NCBI GenBank assembly: GCA_050701635.1
Contig: JBOGDF010000018.1
Location: forward strand, 1-29,532
DNA: 29,532 nucleotides
Direction of reading: 5' to 3'
DNA from: WHSM01 sp050701635
GTDB lineage: Bacteria > Actinomycetota > Actinomycetes > Mycobacteriales > Micromonosporaceae
Part shown: positions 1 through 8,092 of the stretch, one piece after another
Layout: each line of letters begins with the position of its first letter
How positions within the stretch are numbered: the stretch's first letter is position 1
The notes under the pieces: model-generated
What the model was told of the DNA's origin: nothing
Database searches by the model: none
What the model saw: the letters and a program-made list of their open reading frames with translations, nothing else
Translations under genes and position numbers: made by a program

Positions 1-459
1 GCGTACCAGCGCCCAGACCAGCGCGGCGTCGCTCGGCGCGTCGAGGGTGAGCAGGTCGCGTACCGGCAGACCTTCGGCCAGTTTGACCATCGAGTCGGGC
101 CAGTCGGCGACCCGTCCGTTCAGACTGAACAGCCACCTCCCCTCGGTGAACGGTGCGCTGGCCGTCTCGGTGACCGGCATCCCCACGGTGGCGGAGCGGA
201 CCGCTGCCAGCACGGCACCGCTGGAGGTGACGGCGGCGAGCCGGGCGAAGTTCTCGTCCGCCCACATCGGGCAGTCGCGCCGATACCGCACCGGCGCGCC
301 GGCCACATACCACCCGGCGCCGAAGCCGTCGGCGTTGACGGTGCCGCCGCCGCGCATGTCGCGGGGCGCCCACGACTGGCGCAGCAGCGAGTGCGGCGGG
401 GCCAGCAGCAGCGCCGACAGCGTCACCGGCCGCCCCAGGTACAGCAGGTGGCGGCACAT
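1..459 (-). CDS. egtC: EgtC, gamma-glutamyl-hercynylcysteine sulfoxide amidohydrolase (partial)
   Basis: The product begins Met-Cys-Arg-His, placing the nucleophilic Cys at position 2 as in class II (Ntn) glutamine amidotransferases. A GGGTVNADGFGAGWYV stretch follows at about residues 37-52, typical of this fold. EgtC removes the gamma-glutamyl group from the EgtB product in cytoplasmic ergothioneine synthesis. Only the first 153 residues are present because the gene runs off the left edge. The start codon overlaps the egtB stop (TGATG), so translation is probably coupled. The EgtC assignment rests on the nucleophile plus the position directly after egtA and egtB. Other class II amidotransferases look alike, but this context is specific. 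Confidence 0.9.
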   Translation of the reverse strand, partial: MCRHLLYLGRPVTLSALLLAPPHSLLRQSWAPRDMRGGGTVNADGFGAGWYVAGAPVRYRRDCPMWADENFARLAAVTSSGAVLAAVRSATVGMPVTETASAPFTEGRWLFSLNGRVADWPDSMVKLAEGLPVRDLLTLDAPSDAALVWALVR

Positions 460-1763
460 CAGGCCTCCCCGTCCCGCGGATCGCGGGCGCACCGGAACCC
501 GCTGAAGATCTGCCGCCGGATCGGCAGGTCCCAGTTGCGGAAGGTGCCGCGGCAGGCGACCGCGTCGGTGCCGAACGAGCCGCCGCGCAGCACCTTGTAC
601 TCGGTGCCGAAGAAGACCTCGGAGTACTCCCGGTACGGGAAGGCGGCGAAGCCGGGATAGCCGCGGAAGTCCGACGAGGTCCACTCCCACACATCACCGA
701 TCAGCTGGTGCACCCCGAGTGGCGACGCGCCCTGCGGGTACGCGCCGGACGGTGCCGGCCACAGGTGGCGCTGCCCCAGGTTGGCGTGCTCCGGCCCCGG
801 GTCGGCGTCGCCCCACGGATAGCGCCGGGAGCGCCCGGTCGCCGGGTCGTACCGGGCCGCCTTCTCCCACTCCGCCTCGGTCGGCAGTCGCTTGCCGGCC
901 CAGGTCGCGTACGCGGCAGCTTCGTACCAGCACACGTGGACCACCGGCTCGTCGGGCACGATCCGGGTGGTACGCCCGAACCGCGTGTACGTGCCGTCGC
1001 CGTTCCAGTGCCGCGGCCCGGTCAGCTCGGCGCCCACCCGGTGATCCCAGCCGGCGTCGGTCCACCAGCGGCGGTCGCGGTAGCCGCCGTCGGCGATGAA
1101 CTCGGCGTACCGGGCATTCGTCACCGGGGCCGCGTCGATGAAGAACGCCGGCACGTCGACGGTGTGCGCCGGACGCTCGTTGTCCAGTGCCCACGGCTCG
1201 GTCGACGTACCCATCGTGAACCGGCCGGCCGGGACCAGCACCTCACCGCAGACCGGCACCCGGGCATGCGGCGGTGGGTCGGCGGTGAGCACCGGTGAGC
1301 CGCTGCGGAGCTGATGGGTGGCGAGCATCGTCTCGTCGTGCTGCTGCTCGTGCTGCGCGATCATCCCGAACGCGAACCCGTCGTGCACCAGCGGCTGGCC
1401 CTCGAGACGGACCCGGTCGAGCAGGTCGAAGACCTTGTCCCGGACGGTACGGACATAGCCGCGCGCCTCCGCCGGGCCCAGCAGCGGCAGGCTCGGCCGG
1501 TCGGCGCGTGGGTGCTGGAACGCGTCGTAGAGGTGGTCGATGTCGGAGCGCACCGGGTCGCGCCCGCCGACATCGCGTACCAACCAGAGTTCTTCCTGGT
1601 TGCCGACGTGCGCGAGGTCCCAGACCAGCGGTGACATCAACGGCGAGTGCTGTTTGATCAGGTCCTCGTCGTCCACCGTGTCGGTGAGCACCACGCTGCG
1701 ATCCCGGGTGCGGATCAGCTCTTCCGCGATCCGGGCACGGATCTTCTCGGTGTGTTGCGTCAT
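459..1763 (-). CDS. egtB: EgtB, hercynine oxygenase (ergothioneine sulfoxide synthase)
   Basis: This predicted 434-residue cytoplasmic non-haem iron enzyme would join gamma-glutamylcysteine to hercynine with O2, forming the C-S bond of ergothioneine. The N-terminal DinB-like part carries the expected iron ligands: His52 in DLAHVG, and His138 and His142 in the HxxxHxE motif QHEQQHDE. The C-terminal half is an FGE-sulfatase (SUMF1-like) domain with KRLPTEAEWEKAARY, GDVWEWTSSDF and a terminal FSGFRCARDP. The ATG at 1763 was chosen because AGGAGG lies seven bases upstream and overlaps the end of egtA. The reading frame stays open far upstream, but that part only mirrors egtA. Length fits the family. 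Confidence 0.95.
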   Translation of the reverse strand: MTQHTEKIRARIAEELIRTRDRSVVLTDTVDDEDLIKQHSPLMSPLVWDLAHVGNQEELWLVRDVGGRDPVRSDIDHLYDAFQHPRADRPSLPLLGPAEARGYVRTVRDKVFDLLDRVRLEGQPLVHDGFAFGMIAQHEQQHDETMLATHQLRSGSPVLTADPPPHARVPVCGEVLVPAGRFTMGTSTEPWALDNERPAHTVDVPAFFIDAAPVTNARYAEFIADGGYRDRRWWTDAGWDHRVGAELTGPRHWNGDGTYTRFGRTTRIVPDEPVVHVCWYEAAAYATWAGKRLPTEAEWEKAARYDPATGRSRRYPWGDADPGPEHANLGQRHLWPAPSGAYPQGASPLGVHQLIGDVWEWTSSDFRGYPGFAAFPYREYSEVFFGTEYKVLRGGSFGTDAVACRGTFRNWDLPIRRQIFSGFRCARDPRDGEA

Positions 1764-1774
1764 CGCCCCTCCTG

Positions 1775-3007
1775 CTACGTGGACGCGAGCCTGCGGCTCA
1801 CGATCTCGGTCACGTGTTGTCGGTCGGTCGCGGTCAGGTCGGTACGGTCCAGGCGGCGACAGGCGAGGTCGAGCACCCGGTGCGCGGCGGTGTTGAGGAC
1901 CGGGTCCGCGAGGCCGGTGCGGGCCGCCGCGAGCCACCGCCCGGCCGCGGGACCGCACAGATCCCGGGTCTGGTCGACGGTGTCGTCGTCGGCGAGCAGC
2001 GCGGTGAGGACGGCGACCGGCGCGAGCCACTCGCCGGGCGGCTGGGCGTCCAGGTAGCGCACCTCGAAGTAGCCGCGCGGTCGTACCGGCGGGAACAGCG
2101 TGCTCAGGTGCAGCTGGAGGTCCGCGGCGGTCGGCGGCCGCCGGATCGCCCCCGCCAGCCAGTCGGCGAAGCTGACCCCCGCCGGCGCGTGCCATGCCGG
2201 GCCGTTGTCCAGGCACACCAGAGGGGCACGGAGGGCGTAGCGGGCCCAGGCTTCCGCGACGTCGCCGCCGGTGTGGACCGCGCCGGTACGGGCCGGATCG
2301 ATGCCGAACCAGGAGGCCATCCGAGCCGACGCCCAGCCGGTGTGCCGGCCGGCGTGCCAGGCTGAGTTGGCGAACCCGGCGAGCAGCGCCGGCCCGAGCG
2401 CGTGCAGTGCCTCCCACCGCGCGGCGAGCCGGTCCGGCTCGCCGACGTCGAGGCAGACCTGCAGCCCGGCGGTGCTGCACATCATGGTCAGGCCCTCCGG
2501 ACCGCGCCGTTCGAAGGCGCACGCCATCGCGTCGTACCGGGGGGTGTGCAGCAGTCGGCGCGGCGGGCGGTGCGGGTCGATGCCGGTGGCGCCGAGGGCG
2601 AGCCCGGCGCTGGCCAGCCGGTCGGTCAGCTGGGCCAGGTCGCTGCGGGTCGCGGCGTGCAGCTCAGATAGCGAGGAGTACGGCGGGGTGGAGATCTCCA
2701 CCTGACCGCCGGGTTCGACGGTGACGGTGCTTCCCCGCGGGAGTGTCCGGTGCGGGCTGTCAGGGTGGAGGGTCGGAGGGGCGTACGGGCCGAGGGCGGT
2801 GCTCAAGACGGTGGGGTCGAGCGGGCGGGTCGGGTCCGCCGTGTGGTGGACCGTCCACTCCAGCTCGGCGCCGACCAGCTCGGGAGGGCCGGTCTTGAAG
2901 CAGATGCTGGCGACGTACGCCTCGACGTCATCGGCGGTGCGTAGCACGGTATCGGATTGCGGAGGCTCGGACTCGGTGGGCTCAGACGGTTGCCGGACTG
3001 CCGTCAC
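1775..3007 (-). CDS. egtA: EgtA, glutamate-cysteine ligase
   Basis: This 410-residue ATP-dependent ligase of the GCS2 family makes gamma-glutamylcysteine, the sulfur donor for EgtB. Family signatures include GAELEWTVH near residue 50, RGSTVTVEPGGQVEISTPP around residue 100 and GYFEVRYLDAQPPGEW in the second half. The GTG start at 3007 has GGGAGG seven bases upstream. An in-frame start at 3076 lacks a comparable site and would add residues rich in Arg and Gly. It lies 11 bases before egtB and is clearly in the same operon. The EgtA rather than general GshA role is inferred from the operon. Confidence 0.93.
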   Translation of the reverse strand: MTAVRQPSEPTESEPPQSDTVLRTADDVEAYVASICFKTGPPELVGAELEWTVHHTADPTRPLDPTVLSTALGPYAPPTLHPDSPHRTLPRGSTVTVEPGGQVEISTPPYSSLSELHAATRSDLAQLTDRLASAGLALGATGIDPHRPPRRLLHTPRYDAMACAFERRGPEGLTMMCSTAGLQVCLDVGEPDRLAARWEALHALGPALLAGFANSAWHAGRHTGWASARMASWFGIDPARTGAVHTGGDVAEAWARYALRAPLVCLDNGPAWHAPAGVSFADWLAGAIRRPPTAADLQLHLSTLFPPVRPRGYFEVRYLDAQPPGEWLAPVAVLTALLADDDTVDQTRDLCGPAAGRWLAAARTGLADPVLNTAAHRVLDLACRRLDRTDLTATDRQHVTEIVSRRLAST

Positions 3008-3056
3008 GCGTGCTCCTCCCCGCAGGTCACGTTTGCCGCCGCCCCGTCGCTCGGGC

Positions 3057-3066
3057 GTGAATTCAC
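3057..3066. promoter_or_regulatory. Palindrome in the gap before egtA
   Basis: GTGAATTCAC is a perfect 10-base palindrome in the 84-base gap between the PLP-enzyme gene and egtA, about 50 bases before the egtA start. It could be an operator for an internal promoter. A 10-base palindrome can also arise by chance, so this is only noted. Confidence 0.2.
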
Positions 3067-3091
3067 ACCATGCCACGAGGGTCCGACAAAA

Positions 3092-4243
3092 TCACCCGTG
3101 GACGATCTGGCGTAACGCGTCGGTAAGGCGGTCGATGTCGTCGGCGGTGTTGTAGCCGTGGGGTGAGACGCGGAGCGCGCCGCCGCGGGCCGCGCAGGCG
3201 ATGCCGCGGTGCCGCAGCGATTCCAGCAGCAACGGCGCTGGTGAATCGCCAACAGTGAACGAGACGATGCCCGAACGGCCGCCGGGAGAGCGGTCGGACA
3301 CGATCGTGGCGCCGAGCTCCCTCAGAGACTCGCAGGCGCGGTCGCAGAGCCGGTCGACGTGCTGCCAGATCGCGTCGACCCCGGTCGCGAGCAGCAGCTC
3401 CAGCGCCGCGCCGAGACCGGCGATGCCGACGGTGTTCGGCGTCCCGCCTTCCAGCCGGCGCGCCGTGCCGTCGAATACCAGGTCGAGGTTGTCCCACTCT
3501 TCCCGGTGCGCGACCGAGTTCCAGCCCGGTTCCAGCGGCCGCAGCAGCTCGAGGCGAGACCCGCGTACGTAGAGCACGCCGCTGCCTTCCGGGCCGAGCA
3601 GCCACTTGTGTCCGTCGGCCATCGCGAAGTCCACCCCCCACTCCTCGAAGCGCGCCGGCAGCACACCGAGCCCCTGGATCGCGTCGACGCACAGCAGCGC
3701 GCCGACCTCGCGGCACAGCTCACCGAGCGCGGCCAGATCGGTACGCCAACCCAGCCGGAACTGCACCCAGCTGGTCGCCACCAGCTTCGGCGGTACGCCG
3801 TCGGCGATACGCTCCGCGTACGCCTCGATCGGCAACGCACCGCCGGGCCCGACCGGCCCGACCCGGTCGACCACCACGCCCCGGTCGGCCAGCGCGAGCC
3901 ACGGATACAGCGTGGACGGGAACTCCAGATCCGGCACGACCACCCGGTCTCCCGGCGACCAGTCCATCCCGTTCGCGACGAATCCCAGCCCCTCGGTGGT
4001 GTTCTTCACGAACGCCACATCGTCGACCGGGACACCGAGCAGCTGGGCGGATGAGATCCGGGTCTGCCTGATCATCTCCCGGTGGGCGTCGTAGCCGTAG
4101 CCGCCGTACAGCGACGCCTCGGTCGCACGCTGGTGCATCGCGTCGACGGCCGGCTGCGGCAGCGGAGCGATCCCCGCGTGGTTGAGGTACGCGTACCGCC
4201 GCGTGATGGGAAAGTATTCGCGGCGCAGCGGCGTATCCGCCAT
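3092..4243 (-). CDS. Class V aminotransferase-fold PLP enzyme, possible EgtE-like lyase
   Basis: This 383-residue fold-type I PLP enzyme resembles cysteine desulfurases and isopenicillin N epimerase-like proteins. The PLP-binding Lys is Lys213 in DGHKWLLGPEGSG, the pyridine-nitrogen Asp is Asp187 in CVDAIQGLG, and NTTEG at 81-85 would hold the phosphate. It starts at ATG 4243 with GGGAGG just upstream, lies directly before egtA on the same strand, and is probably cotranscribed. Ergothioneine synthesis ends with a PLP-dependent C-S lyase (EgtE), so a hercynylcysteine-sulfoxide lyase role is attractive. EgtE usually lies downstream of egtD, however, and class V enzymes are diverse. The fold is secure, the substrate is not. 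Confidence 0.8.
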   Translation of the reverse strand: MADTPLRREYFPITRRYAYLNHAGIAPLPQPAVDAMHQRATEASLYGGYGYDAHREMIRQTRISSAQLLGVPVDDVAFVKNTTEGLGFVANGMDWSPGDRVVVPDLEFPSTLYPWLALADRGVVVDRVGPVGPGGALPIEAYAERIADGVPPKLVATSWVQFRLGWRTDLAALGELCREVGALLCVDAIQGLGVLPARFEEWGVDFAMADGHKWLLGPEGSGVLYVRGSRLELLRPLEPGWNSVAHREEWDNLDLVFDGTARRLEGGTPNTVGIAGLGAALELLLATGVDAIWQHVDRLCDRACESLRELGATIVSDRSPGGRSGIVSFTVGDSPAPLLLESLRHRGIACAARGGALRVSPHGYNTADDIDRLTDALRQIVHG

Positions 4244-4370
4244 GTGGGCCTCCCGGGCTCGGACTGTGGCCCGATTACATCACTGCTCAGCCGGGCCACC
4301 AGTCCTTGAGGGCGGTGACGACGGCCGGATCGGCTGGCCCCTGCCAGGTAACTGCTCCGGGCGCATGGCG

Positions 4371-4399
4371 GTGGCCAGGCCGCGTCTGGGCCTGGCCAC
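4371..4399 (-). terminator. Hairpin terminator after the subtilisin-like protease gene
   Basis: GTGGCCAGGC (4371-4380) and GCCTGGCCAC (4390-4399) form a perfect 10-bp stem with a 9-base loop, beginning 27 bases after the protease stop codon. There is no U-tract on the minus transcript, which is common for actinobacterial terminators. It separates the protease from the ergothioneine operon. Confidence 0.65.
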
Positions 4400-4425
4400 C
4401 TGTTGGTTTATTGGACGTCAGGGAC

Positions 4426-7400
4426 TCATGTCAGCACTTGGATGTTGGTCTTGACGACGGTGACGCCGGGTACCCGGGTCGCCCTCATCTCGGTGGTGAC
4501 GGTGCCGACGCCTGCCTTGACACCGCGTACGGTGAGGCCGTAGGTCACCCGGCCGCCGGGAGTCGCGGGCGTGGAGCTGACCCGGAGATCCCCGGTCGGC
4601 AGGACCGGCTCCATGTCGCCCAGTCCGCGCGAGTTCTCGGCTCCGACCAGGAAGTCGAAGCCGGGGTCGGCCGGCATGTTGTCCGGATCGTAGGCGTACG
4701 TGATGTCCTCCACGCCGTCGACGCCGATCCACACCTGGAAGACGCGCGAGCTGGTGGTGCCGAAGACGTTCACCCGCCACTCGAAGACGACCCACGTGTT
4801 CACGCCATCGGTGAGGCCGGTGGCGAAGATGCCGGGAGCGCCGGTGCCGTCGAGGTCGGTCCAGAACGGCGCCAACACGTTGTTCGGCCGCGCGGGATCA
4901 GGCCCGGCGGGGAGGTTGCAGCAGTTGTTGTCCTCCGCGGTGCCGCCGCCCACGATGAGGTAGCCGTTGGAGTCGACCCCGATCCGGCTCCAGGTCTGAC
5001 CGGCGTACTCGAAGGGTGACATGGTGAAGTTGATGATCTCCTCGTCGCCGATCGGGATCGGGTCGGTGAACGGATCGAGCGGGAAGTAGCCGAACAGCTC
5101 ACCCGGGCCGACCGCCGGTACGCCTGGCTGGAATCCGGACAGCGTCACGTCATGGAGCTGAGCGTGCCTCGGGTCGACCAGCGTGGCGCCGTCGGTGCCC
5201 ACGATCCTCAAGTTGTCCGTGGTGAAGGTGTCGAGGTCCACGACCTGGTCCTCGAAGGAGTTGTTCACCGCCTCCACGGTGCATTCGGAGGTGCCTCGCA
5301 GCGGCACGGTCAGTGGCGAGCAGGCCTGGGTCAGGTTGACCGAGCCCTGGGTATGGATGAACGCCACCGGCAGGTGCAGCGCGCCGCCCGACGAGCTGAA
5401 CCTGACCTGGCCGAACTGCTGTTCGCCGATCGGCGCATCGGACTCGATGGTGATCCGGAAGGTCGCTGACCTACCTGGAGGCACCGAGATCCGGCGTGGG
5501 GTGACCGTGATGGTCGAGCCCGGCGGCGCCTGCGCACTCGATGTGAGCCGCTGAGTCTGCCCTGTGGTGTTCTTGACCACGCGGGTGGTGACCAGTCTGC
5601 CCGGCATCACCGGAGCGTTGATCGACGGGATGTTCAGGTGTACGGCGTTGACCGGGTCGCTGCCCAGCGCGAAGAAGTTCTCCGCGGTCTCGTCGATCGT
5701 GATCGCCACCTCGACCGAGTCGCCGATGTCGATCCGTCCGGCACCGAAGTCGAACGGGTCGGCCGGCGTGACCAGGTCTTCCTTCACCACGTCGGTGATC
5801 GCCGTGGTCATCAGGGCGGACTTGATCTGCCCTGGCGTCCAGCCCGGGTGCACCGCGCGTACCAGGATCGCGGCTCCGGCCACGTGCGGTGAGGACATCG
5901 ACGTACCGGCGATGGCCTGGAAGTAGTTACCCGGCGGGCTGCCACCGCCGACCGGGTCCGGGTTCGGCGGCGTCGGTGACGCACCGGCGAGGATCTGTAC
6001 GCCCGGCGCGGTCAGGTCGGGCTTGATGGCGGGCCCGCCTGGGCCACGGGAAGAGAACGCCGCCATCACGTCACCTTGGCCATTGCGGGCTTCGCCCTGC
6101 GGGAACGAGCCGGTGACACCGGTGTGGCTGTCCATGTACGCGACGAAGTTGGTGCCGTCGGCGAGGTGGACGGTCGGCAGCCAGTGGTTGTCGGTCTCGG
6201 TGTCCTGCAGCGCCGGGTTGTAGAGGATCATCCCCTCGCCGCCGCCGGAGAAGACGACGAAGCCCTTCCACACCCGGGCGACGGCGCCTCGCTGGCAGGC
6301 GATGATGAAGCCGTCGAACAGGTCTGGCGACGACGGCTCAGAGGCGCACAGCGCGTCGGAGTAGCCGGGGAAGTCCCGCGCCAGCACGACCGGCGTGGCG
6401 GTGTCGACGCCGGCGGTGATGGACGCCCCGTCGACGGTGAACGTGTCACCGTTGTCGGCGTGAAGCGACAGGGTGGTGGCGAACTCACGGGTCTGGGTCG
6501 ACGCGGCCACAGTGGTGGTCCACGGCCCCAGGTGGTTGCTGGTGCCGGCCCCTGGACCGGAGTTGCCGGCCGACGCGGAGACCAGGACATTGGCGGCGTA
6601 CGCGTCCAGGAACGCCAACTCGACCGGGTCGTTGAACGGGTCCTCACCGCCCGAGATCGAGAAGTTGATCACGTCGACGCCGTCCAGGATCGCCTGGCCC
6701 ACGGCGGCCGCCGAGTCGGAGTTGAAGCAGCCGTCCGGGCCGCACACCTTGTACTCCATCACCCAGGCGCCGGGTGCGAGGCCGTGGATCGACGGCAGCG
6801 GCCGATCGAGTGCCGACACGTCCTCGACGATGTTGCCCGCCGAGGTCGACGAGGTGTGGGTGCCGTGGCCGTCGCCGTCCCGGGCGGTGCCCGCGTACGG
6901 GTCTGGGAGACACTGGCCCGCCCCGGCGCAGTCGTCGTCGTAGAAGTCGGTGAAGTGCGCACCGCCGATCAGCTTGTTCTGGCATACGAACGGGTCAGCG
7001 GCGGGTGTGAGCGGGTTGTCGCCGTAGTTGCACTCCCGTGCCGGTCCCGGCGGCGGATCCAGGTTGCCGAGGTCGCCGAACGACGGGTGCTCAGGCCAGA
7101 TGCCGGTGTCGAGGTTGCCGTAGATGACGCCCTCGCCGGCGTTCGCGGTGGTGCCCAGCTCGGCGTACACCGGAGGGGCGTTGACGAACGCGGGGCTGGA
7201 GTCGGTCAGCGGCTTCGCCAGCTGGTTGCTCTGCACCGCGACCACGCCCGGGAGCCTGGCGACGGTCTTGGCCGCGCTGGCTGGGATGGTGGTCGCTACG
7301 CCGCCGTACACCACGCGCAGCCGGCGCTGGACCTCCGCGCCCGGGACAACCTTGCGCAGCGCGGCGACGAACGCCTGCTCCTTGGAAGCGACGTACGCCT

Positions 7401-7797
7401 GGTAGTCACGTTCAGCTGCCGAACGGCCGGTCAGCGGCCGGCCCGTGGCGCTCGGGCTGGTCGCCCTCAGGTTCGCCACGCCGCCCTGGTAGCTTGCCAT
7501 GGCGTCATAGTCGAGCTTGATCATGACCCGGGCGGGCCTGCTGTCGGTACGTTTCAGCAGCGCCGGGTCGCTCTTGGCCAGTCGACTGGTCGGGGCCTTG
7601 TCCGCCTGCACCCGGTCGGTGGGCTCGAGCGGAATGGCCGTCAGGTCGGCCGCCGATGCGGCGGCTCCGTCGTCCGGCGACCCGAGCGCGGGCGCACCCA
7701 CAGCGAGTACGAGCGTGAGCACCACGCCCGTCATCAGCGGAACCGTGGAACGTGCGTGCAACGTACGCAGAGAAACGATGCGACTTCGTGGGACCAT
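4426..7797 (-). CDS. Large secreted subtilisin-like serine protease (S8) with PA insert
   Basis: This 1123-residue exported protease has a Sec signal with a hydrophobic core at about residues 19-38, then an I9-type inhibitor propeptide at about 88-195. The catalytic residues are Asp230 (GNLDTGIWPEHPSF), His311 (GDGHGTHTSS), oxyanion Asn412 (SASAGNSGPG) and Ser633 (IAGTSMSSPHVAGA). The stretch at about 468-560 between Asn and Ser reads like a protease-associated (PA) domain, as in plant-type subtilases. After about residue 680 come Ig/Fn3-like beta-sandwich segments and a C-terminal region with IGVDSNGYLIVGGG. The ATG at 7797 has AGGAGG six bases upstream. An in-frame start at 7911 adds only an Arg-rich stretch. 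The hairpin at 4371-4399 follows. It probably degrades extracellular protein. Confidence 0.93.
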   Translation of the reverse strand: MVPRSRIVSLRTLHARSTVPLMTGVVLTLVLAVGAPALGSPDDGAAASAADLTAIPLEPTDRVQADKAPTSRLAKSDPALLKRTDSRPARVMIKLDYDAMASYQGGVANLRATSPSATGRPLTGRSAAERDYQAYVASKEQAFVAALRKVVPGAEVQRRLRVVYGGVATTIPASAAKTVARLPGVVAVQSNQLAKPLTDSSPAFVNAPPVYAELGTTANAGEGVIYGNLDTGIWPEHPSFGDLGNLDPPPGPARECNYGDNPLTPAADPFVCQNKLIGGAHFTDFYDDDCAGAGQCLPDPYAGTARDGDGHGTHTSSTSAGNIVEDVSALDRPLPSIHGLAPGAWVMEYKVCGPDGCFNSDSAAAVGQAILDGVDVINFSISGGEDPFNDPVELAFLDAYAANVLVSASAGNSGPGAGTSNHLGPWTTTVAASTQTREFATTLSLHADNGDTFTVDGASITAGVDTATPVVLARDFPGYSDALCASEPSSPDLFDGFIIACQRGAVARVWKGFVVFSGGGEGMILYNPALQDTETDNHWLPTVHLADGTNFVAYMDSHTGVTGSFPQGEARNGQGDVMAAFSSRGPGGPAIKPDLTAPGVQILAGASPTPPNPDPVGGGSPPGNYFQAIAGTSMSSPHVAGAAILVRAVHPGWTPGQIKSALMTTAITDVVKEDLVTPADPFDFGAGRIDIGDSVEVAITIDETAENFFALGSDPVNAVHLNIPSINAPVMPGRLVTTRVVKNTTGQTQRLTSSAQAPPGSTITVTPRRISVPPGRSATFRITIESDAPIGEQQFGQVRFSSSGGALHLPVAFIHTQGSVNLTQACSPLTVPLRGTSECTVEAVNNSFEDQVVDLDTFTTDNLRIVGTDGATLVDPRHAQLHDVTLSGFQPGVPAVGPGELFGYFPLDPFTDPIPIGDEEIINFTMSPFEYAGQTWSRIGVDSNGYLIVGGGTAEDNNCCNLPAGPDPARPNNVLAPFWTDLDGTGAPGIFATGLTDGVNTWVVFEWRVNVFGTTSSRVFQVWIGVDGVEDITYAYDPDNMPADPGFDFLVGAENSRGLGDMEPVLPTGDLRVSSTPATPGGRVTYGLTVRGVKAGVGTVTTEMRATRVPGVTVVKTNIQVLT

Positions 7798-7992
7798 CGG
7801 GGCCTCCTCCACGGCCCGGTCCCCGGTACCGGACCTCCCCGGCCGCTGGCGCAGCCTCGTCCGCCCCCAGACGAAAGCGGTACCGAGCCCTGCGGTGAGA
7901 CCTGCCACCACTCCGACGTGGGGCTAGCGTGCAGGACCGTAACTCCACTTCTACCGCGCCGGGAATCCCCCGAAGGGCCCTGAATGATCCGT

Positions 7993-8047
7993 TGTCGGGT
8001 AGCCGACACTGGGCCGACCACAACGTCGATCAGCAGGTGACGTCACC
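7993..8047. promoter_or_regulatory. Inverted repeats in the divergent protease/propeller promoter region
   Basis: Two symmetric elements lie in the 295-base divergent spacer: TGTCGG-GTAG-CCGACA (7993-8008) and the perfect palindrome GGTGACGTCACC (8036-8047). The second ends 12 bases before the -35 of the propeller gene, a suitable place for an operator. The rest of the spacer shows no gene. Confidence 0.35.
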
Positions 8048-8059
8048 GTCCCGTAAGGG

Positions 8060-8086
8060 TTGCCGGCGGCGACCCGTGTCTAGGGT
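8060..8086 (+). promoter_or_regulatory. Leaderless-type promoter of the beta-propeller gene
   Basis: TTGCCG (8060-8065) and TAGGGT (8081-8086) are separated by 15 bases, and the -10 ends six bases before the ATG at 8093. No Shine-Dalgarno site precedes the ATG, so transcription probably starts at or next to the A of the start codon. Confidence 0.5.
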
Positions 8087-8092
8087 GCGGTC

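Noticed and set aside
6076..7983. 635-codon open frame on the plus strand opposite the protease gene
   Set aside because: It mirrors the high-GC protease gene, its translation is Arg/Gly/Val-rich with no domain, and the minus-strand product has clear catalytic motifs.
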